This document shows, one piece after another, positions 19,693 through 25,225 of a DNA stretch of 25,225 nucleotides. Source of the stretch: Ectocarpus siliculosus (taxonomy: Eukaryota; Sar; Phaeophyceae; Ectocarpales; Ectocarpaceae); contig FN648810.1 of the NCBI GenBank assembly GCA_000310025.1, positions 9,806 through 35,030 on the forward strand. The letters are read 5' to 3'. A program made the position numbers and the translations under genes. The notes under the pieces were generated by a model. It was not told the origin of the DNA and did not search any database. It saw nothing but the letters and a program-made list of their open reading frames with translations. How positions within the stretch are numbered: the first letter of the stretch is position 1; the number at the start of each line of letters is the position of its first letter.

Positions 19693-22496
19693 TCACCAGC
19701 TGGTCTTCCGCTTCTTCGCGCTGGGGCCTTCTTGACCATCCGACGAATCGAGCTGGACCGTGAAGGGTGTGTGGAAGACGTCTTTTGGGTCCACGTCTCC
19801 CTTGAGCTTCTGCAGACGCTGGTACAGTCCGCTATCGCCGTAGTAACTCTCCCACATTTTCTCCATTTTGATTTCGCCGAAGGAGCCCCACGTCATCCGA
19901 ATATCTTTGCCTTTGCTGAAGGACGGAAGCAGCGCTCCGAATTTCTTGTGAAGTTTGTTCGCGATATCCTTGCCATCTTTCTCGTAGAAGACATCGAACA
20001 CGATGCCGATGACGTTGTTGCGGTGGGGGATTGACGTGATGCCTTTCGTGCCGTTTCCTTCGTAGGCGCCGCCTCCCATCACCATCTGGAACACCAGCTT
20101 GACCTCGCGTGTTGTGATGGCTTCATGAACGAGGTCGATGAATTTCTGGACGAACTCGTCGGTCAGTGTATCGGTTGTGCAGTTCAGGCGCTTCACATAG
20201 GGGAACTTGTACTCGCGCCCGTCCCTTGTCATCCCAGTGTTCCGCACGAAAGCGTTGCTCATAAATGACAGTGTGCGGGGGGATCCTAGATCGAAGTCGT
20301 TGGACGTAGGAATTTTCGACAACAACATCCAGGGCTTGGCGTTCTTGATCTTCGTGATTTCGTCCTCCATTCGTTCAATATCACTGGTCGGCAACGGAGT
20401 ATCGTGGACGTTACCGTGCACCATCTCCACCAGGATAACCGCGGGTTTGAAAGTTCCTCCCGAAAGGTCGCCACTGTTCGACATGGCTGTGATCATCAGA
20501 TCGCAGTCTTTAGACAGTGCCCCCTTAGTCAACGGACCTGTGCGGTCTTGTACAACCTGCTGGGTCCGCCTCTGCACCACCCCCATGGCCTCCTCGAAAC
20601 GACCCTTCGAGTACCGATACACGCCATTGTATCCCCGTGAAAACCGGTGGGCCGCATCCTTAATACACTCGAACTCAATCTCGGTGATGACGCCAAAGCT
20701 TCCCGGTCCACCGCCCAGAACGCCCCAGTAGATGCGGTCCTCGATGCTTGATTTCTCGTCCACTTTCTTGGAGGGTCGCTTGATGGTGTAGGTCGACACG
20801 TGGCCGTTCAGGTCAAGCACAATCTCGAACGAATTGACGTGGTCGAGGGCGAGGCCGTAGCTGCGCAGGAGATGACCGAAACCACCGGACTGGACATGAC
20901 CACCGATGCAAACTTCAGGACACTCGCCGTGTGGGATGGTGACCCCGTTCTTCTTCAACTCTGCTGCCAGGTTAGTAAGGCGAGCGCCGGGGCCCAGCCG
21001 AGCCATCACTTTCTGCTGCGGGGCATTGAAGACAGTGACGTCATGGAGGAGGTCCATGCTCAACAGCATGGTGTCTTCACCGCCGGACGACAGCCCGCAG
21101 TACTGATGGCCACCGCTGCGAGCGACGACCTTCTTCCCTTTGTCGATAGCATACTTCACAAACGCGACCACGTCGGCCTTGTTCTCGGGATAGCCAATGA
21201 CGAAGGGGTGCATGCGCTCACGATCTTTCTCCTCAGTGTACGATGTGGTGGCGTACTGAGTCGCCTTGTTCTCGTACTCCTTCTCCGTCTTATCGAATAC
21301 TTCCCCACCGAAGCCCGGGATATCGCAACAGACGGTCTTTCCCTTGTCGACAGAGGGCGGAACCGCAGGCAAATCTTCAAGCTGTAGAGAGGGCTCGGGC
21401 ACAGAGGGAAGTATGGCATCGAAGTCTCGATGGAGTTTTTTGTCGTCCGGTGTCTGGAAGGAGGGGGATGGTCCGTGCAGCGAAACAGAGACCGTGAGGC
21501 TACCCTCTTCCTCGACACGCAGGGAAGATGACACCTTCACGCTGAGTGCTTGGGTGGGGCTGGAGCCGAAGACCCTATCGACGGCAGTGAAGTAGTCGGA
21601 GTATTGGTCGGGTGTCGTGACTATGCCGGCGTAATGCGTGCGGTGCTCTTCATAGAAGTACTGCTTGTCTGGCCCTCCTCCGCGACAGCCTGCACGATTT
21701 CCACCCCTTCCGCCGAGGCCTTGTCCAACATGAGCTCCTCCACGTACTGTTCTTTCTCCTTCAGCTTTTGTATCATCTTGTCGGTATACTCTGAAGAGCC
21801 CTCCTTGCACATCGTCGTCACCGTGAACATGGCCATACCGTATGCGCCGCTGAAGACGAGAACGGCGCATCGGGTCGAGTGCCCAGGTTTGTGAGAAACT
21901 AGGTGGTCCACCACACGCCTGAAGTGGTCTGTGGTGTACACGAAGGTCAAGCGCGTCATCTTGTAGTGTTTAGCGGCTTCCGTAGACAGCAGTGCATTGA
22001 ACACCACATTGGTGATGACGTGATTCTTCGCCTCGGTCACGTCCTTCGTTTCGATGGGCTGAGCACTCTCCTTCGCGACATACGTGCAGCTCTCCACGAA
22101 CGCGCTCAGGAGGTCATGATGAACGAGGTCGTTTACGGTGGACAGGGCGTTGGAGAGGACGCTTTTGTCCGGATTCCCATCCAGGGGCAGGAAGAGCCCT
22201 TTTTCCATGAGCTTGACGGCCAGGTCATACGTAGTAGCCCCTGCACCGACAGACACTTTTTCCCCGTCGATCTCCACAGCGGCGAATTTGCGAAGGTTCA
22301 CCACTACAGCGGCCGTGCCATCGACGCGTCCACTGTCAGCAGCATGCCGACCGCTGCGTACCAGCGCCGGGGCGTCGGGTTTGTAGTTCAGCGCCGCGTG
22401 CACCTCGGCACACGTGGTAGGGTAGAGAACCGTGTGCTCACCACTCACGTCGCTTTCTTTGCGATGCGGATCGATGCTTGAGCTAACAACACGCAT
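19693..22496 (-). CDS. Tandem FAD-binding (PCMH/berberine bridge enzyme-like) oxidoreductase, one frameshift
   Basis: The protein of about 934 residues is in two overlapping frames: 22496 to about 21673, then 21672 to 19693. One missing base in the GGGCC run near 21672-21675 separates them. The second half is a complete FAD-linked oxidase: VVARSGGHQYCG (His for flavin attachment, ~21110), GECPEVCIGGHVQSGGFG (second attachment Cys, ~20920), then YGLALDHV and WGVLGGGPGSFGVITE, and near the end DPKDVFHTPF as in berberine-bridge-like enzymes. Such enzymes oxidise alcohols, sugars or alkaloids and pass electrons to oxygen; the substrate here is unknown. The first half has a related module (VRSGRHAADSGR, VSVGAGATTYDLAVKL), but the Gly-rich GxGGxxxGG segment is missing, so it probably cannot hold flavin normally. 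The chosen Met (22496) follows a CCCTGCAG acceptor ending at 22505, suggesting a 5' untranslated intron. The stop TGA overlaps a perfect GTGAGT donor (19696-19691), so another exon may follow. The tail contains KKRK. Confidence 0.85.
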
Positions 22497-22509
22497 GGTT
22501 GGCTCTGCA

Positions 22510-23607
22510 GGGACACATACATACATGAATACGTACAAGGAGAAACGGTGGGTCATGACTTAGCATTAGCACTACAGAAGATTGTTCATTGAGCGTCCAT
22601 CTACATTTACACTCTGTACCAATAGCTGAGCGTAACAGGTAGTGTATTTGATACAAATGCGGAAATGGCGGCCATGTACGGCGAACGCATAACAGTTTGT
22701 GCCGTTCTCAGGTTTGAGCACCTTTCGTGCGTAATAGGGTGTGCACGGGTCGTTGCTACTGCTGCCGTCGTATGAAATGGTGCATGCAATGAAGGGGATT
22801 GACAGATCCACATTCGTGTTATTTTGGGACTCGTATGGTACAGGGCATGGGATAGACTACGTCGTCGTTGGAAAGCTCTGTTTCAGGCGCATCGACTGGG
22901 CGCAAGAGATATGGTTTGGTAAGTTTAAGAGGTCCAGAAAACGCACTTTCGAGAACACTTGTGATGTTTAGTTATGCGCCGTTAGTTATGTCTTATGATA
23001 GCACCTCGAAAGGATTGGTCGTCTTTTTTCAAACACCGGATTTGACCGTGTCACCCCGATGGGCACCTGTTGATCCAACCTGTGTTTTATTTTGATCCTG
23101 CGATGTTATCTCAAATCCGACCGCACTGCTAAACGTCGTCACTCACTGCTGCGGAGTTCATGTATCCAGACCTGAAAAACGACTGAACAGGATTAAATGT
23201 ACGCGGTGGCCCAACGAGCAGACCAACTATCTCTAGTGGTAGCTATTGTACCAGCCGACCAACACAGCGTCAGCATATGTGCTGCCACGGCAGCAGTACT
23301 ACAGCAGTAGCAGTCGCTTGCCGGGCTGCTGTTTTCTGTGAGTTTGGCCGGTTGAAAAATATCTTTGGTTGCGTGCGTGTCCAAGTTGCAGTGTTGGGTG
23401 GACAGGCTTGGTGGCGGCCCATGAACCCTACGGACCCTGTGGAATTCTGCCGGCCCTCTATTGCATGCAAGACATGTGAAAAAAACGTGAGGTTGAGACA
23501 AGAGTTGCTTTATTTTTTGGAAGGAAATACAACCAAACCCATCGCTATCAGTGGATAATGGTCCAAGATAAATTAGCGGTGCATTCACAATCTCTCACAC
23601 TACTGAC
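22510..23607. other. Intergenic stretch, 5' flank of the flavoprotein gene
   Basis: No recognisable protein on either strand. It should include the promoter and a 5' untranslated exon of the minus-strand flavoprotein gene, but I cannot place them. Confidence 0.4.
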
Positions 23608-23610
23608 AGT

Positions 23611-24006
23611 TTTGCTAAACCGCCCATCCATGGGTGACCCATGGGCGGCCCATGAAGTGCCCACGCTCTTCAACCTAGAACTTCGTCACCGGCCAACCTA
23701 GAACTTAGCCACCTGCACATCCATCTAGAAGTTAGCCACCAGCACCAACCTAGCACGTATCGTATGGGCTTGGGGTCAGGGTTAGGGTTAGCGTTGGATT
23801 CTAGCCGCTATCAAGCCCGTTCCAAAGCAGATACTCTATTGTTTAGGAGTACACTGGTTCCGGTTGAAGGGCTCTCATTGGCCGCCCATGGGCTTCCCAT
23901 GGGTTGCCATGGGCTTACCACGGGCTACCCATGGGCATGCCCATGGGTCAACCATGGGCATCAAAGTACCCACGGACGGGTGGTACCCATGGGCGTTTTA
24001 GCAAAG
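23611..24006. mobile_element. ~400-bp inverted-repeat element with CCCATGGG arrays
   Basis: The left end TTTGCTAAACCGCCCAT and the complement of the right end, TTTGCTAAAACGCCCAT, are terminal inverted repeats. Inside, CCATGGG occurs twice near the left end (23628-23646) and seven times near the right end (23885-23995). Between them lie about 3.5 units of a ~25-bp repeat (CAACCTAGAACTTAGCCACC-type, 23671-23755) and CAGGGTTAGGGTTAGCG (23777-23793). No transposase and no clear target-site duplication are visible. It is best described as a non-autonomous element or foldback structure. Confidence 0.55.
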
Positions 24007-24209
24007 CTGCAGAAAGCGTGGGAGACCCTGCATTCATGATGTTGATATTCCCGGTGTATTGTGAGGAACGGAGATGGGAAATGATAAAATCGTGCCCGGC
24101 TCTGTCACGCAATAAAGAGACAATATTTGAGAAAGCCAGATGCGCCAACCCTGTTCCCACAGGAAAACAGATAAGAGAGTGCTCTGTTGAGACCGTTCAG
24201 TCGTCAGCC

Positions 24210-24321
24210 AGCACGCCCCTGTCCACTGGCCCTGGGGCTTTGCAGCTGAATCGACTTGGTAGAAGCCCCCATCCCAGTCGTCGTATTTCAGGATCGCCTG
24301 CGGTGGCAGCTTCACAATAGC
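24210..24321 (-). other. Exon-like minus-strand stretch of unknown identity
   Basis: After a GTGCTAG acceptor-like site (exon base 24321), one frame reads VKLPPQAILKYDDWDGGFYQVD and then SAAKPQGQWTG. The residue mix is more protein-like than the neighbouring frames, but no donor is convincing and I do not recognise a family. Confidence 0.2.
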
Positions 24322-24402
24322 CTAGCACTATACCTTCCCTGTTTTTCTCTCTTCGGCATATCCACACACCATCCACCAGTGATAAGTGCCCCCAACATCA
24401 CC

Positions 24403-24489
24403 ATGGCCACGGCCACACCACCCTCCAGTGTCGAAGAAATCGGCAAGGTCGTCTCTATCTTGGCTCAGTTGTTCTCCAACAAACTTATC
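24403..24489 (+). CDS. Likely first coding exon of an unidentified plus-strand gene
   Basis: ATG lies in a strong context (CATCACCATGGCC) and opens a 29-codon frame, MATATPPSSVEEIGKVVSIL then AQLFSNKLI. The exon ends in phase 0 at a GTGAGG donor (24490). The N-terminus is typical of a soluble protein: an acetylatable Ala after Met, a short Thr/Pro/Ser stretch, then an amphipathic helix. No later exon is identifiable before the window ends. If the donor is not used, the frame stops ten codons later at 24520-24522. I do not recognise the product. Confidence 0.4.
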
Positions 24490-24501
24490 GTGAGGAGTTT
24501 G

Positions 24502-24540
24502 GAAATGAGTGTCAATCGCTAAGTAGTGGACACTCATTTC
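24502..24540. repeat. 12-bp perfect inverted repeat just downstream of the candidate donor
   Basis: GAAATGAGTGTC (24502-24513) and GACACTCATTTC (24529-24540) are separated by 15 nt. In RNA this would fold into a stem-loop 12 nt past the GTGAGG donor. Confidence 0.8.
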
Positions 24541-24982
24541 TCTTCCTCTATTCACGAGGAGTGGATACACCGACCGTGGAAGGTAATGCCACTGTTTGAT
24601 CCCATACTATCTGAGGAGAAGAACTGCCGTGAAAGTAGTGATGGGTAACAGGCTCAACAAGACATTTTGGTTGTCATCTTTTGTGTATGTGACTGTGTAC
24701 TTTGTTGCATGGGGTAGAGGGATATGTATCTCAGATATGGGTTCGTTCTATCCGTGTACCCGTAGAATATTGAGTGCAATTTCATACGTGATTCCATGGT
24801 TTTGATTTATCTGTTTATCCCTCCGTGTTTGGGTTGTCGTGTTTGTGGTGGGTGTTGGTGTTGTACATCTGCAATCCTGCACGATGTGGCAGTTAGCTCT
24901 CATTTCCTGTTCGCGTGTCGGCAGTGTCTTCATACATGTGAAGTGGCGGGCTTGTTCAACCAGATGTTTCACATCTTGTACC
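24541..24982. other. Stretch without recognisable gene (possible intron)
   Basis: T/G-rich on the plus strand with no convincing coding frame. It is consistent with the first intron of the gene that may start at 24403. Confidence 0.3.
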
Positions 24983-25072
24983 TATTAGATAAAATTAGAC
25001 TGACTGATCAGATGGTCTAATTTTATCTAATAAAAGATATGCGGTCTAATTTTATCTAATAAAAGATATGCG
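24983..25072. repeat. A+T-rich inverted repeat plus two direct 29-bp repeats
   Basis: TATTAGATAAAATTAGAC (24983-25000) is exactly inverted at 25015-25032, an 18-bp stem with a 14-nt spacer. The right arm begins two perfect direct 29-bp units (25015-25043 and 25044-25072) starting GTCTAATTTTATCTAATAAA. The surrounding DNA is much richer in G+C. Confidence 0.9.
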
Positions 25073-25225
25073 CTGAGCTCGTTAGCACCCGGCCGGATCA
25101 CATGGGCTTGAGGCTGTTAGAAGGTTAATCTTTGGGATTGAGCGTAGAGATCTCCGGGGACGGACCCCTCGCCAGGCGTTGCTGTTTTGACAATAGTGAC
25201 ATAATTTCATGCAGAGAAAAGTGAC

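Noticed and set aside
20207-21387. Long plus-strand frames (174 and 195 codons) opposite the flavoprotein gene
   Set aside because: They are antisense shadows of a strongly coding minus-strand region and show no motifs.
21903-22481. 192-codon plus-strand frame
   Set aside because: Antisense of the N-terminal half of the flavoprotein; openness follows from codon bias on the other strand.
23213-23245. CTCTAGTGGTA, resembling a tRNA or SINE internal promoter box
   Set aside because: No partner B box, no cloverleaf and no acceptor stem can be drawn around it.

Overview
The window looks like nuclear DNA of a eukaryotic alga, most likely a stramenopile and plausibly a brown alga. This is inference. 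It rests on four things: intron-rich genes with canonical GT-AG introns of about 0.6-1.1 kb; a homomeric eukaryotic-type acetyl-CoA carboxylase; an LC8-type dynein light chain; and an intron-containing haloalkane dehalogenase-like gene in mixed-GC, repeat-rich DNA with TTAGGG-type motifs. Bacterial-style gene packing is absent, and most long open frames are shadows or chance. No tRNA, rRNA or CRISPR array was recognised.

Layout. 80-2967 (minus) holds the 5' part of an acetyl-CoA carboxylase gene; four phase-0 exons are clear and the gene runs off the left edge. Its introns carry small tandem repeats. 2968-7800 has no gene I can name, apart from a weak exon candidate near 5.6-6.0 kb and a cluster of TGTACATGTA palindromes near 6.5 kb. 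7803-9158 (minus) encodes a divergent LC8-like dynein light chain, with a possible tiny first exon at 9852-9864. 10870-11803 (plus) is the decayed 3' end of a LINE-type reverse transcriptase. 12335-14179 (minus) is a two-exon haloalkane dehalogenase-like gene with three frameshifts, one stop codon and two altered halide-binding positions.

14.8-19.1 kb is a repeat and mobile-element zone: a G-rich tract, three tandem copies of a roughly 180-bp element with terminal inverted repeats, a roughly 475-bp satellite, a compact series of short-loop hairpins, and a decayed coding stretch with a zinc-binding-like Cys/His pattern.

19693-22496 (minus) is the largest gene. It encodes a roughly 930-residue flavoprotein with two FAD-binding (PCMH/berberine-bridge type) modules in tandem. 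The first is degenerate; the second keeps both covalent flavin attachment residues. The reading frame is interrupted once. 23611-24006 is a roughly 400-bp inverted-repeat element packed with CCCATGGG palindromes. 24403-24489 (plus) is a likely first coding exon of an unidentified gene leaving to the right. An A+T-rich inverted/direct repeat lies at 24983-25072.

The named genes (fatty-acid precursor synthesis, motor light chain, dehalogenase-like hydrolase, flavin oxidase) do not form an operon or an evident pathway. They look like independent eukaryotic genes separated by repeats.
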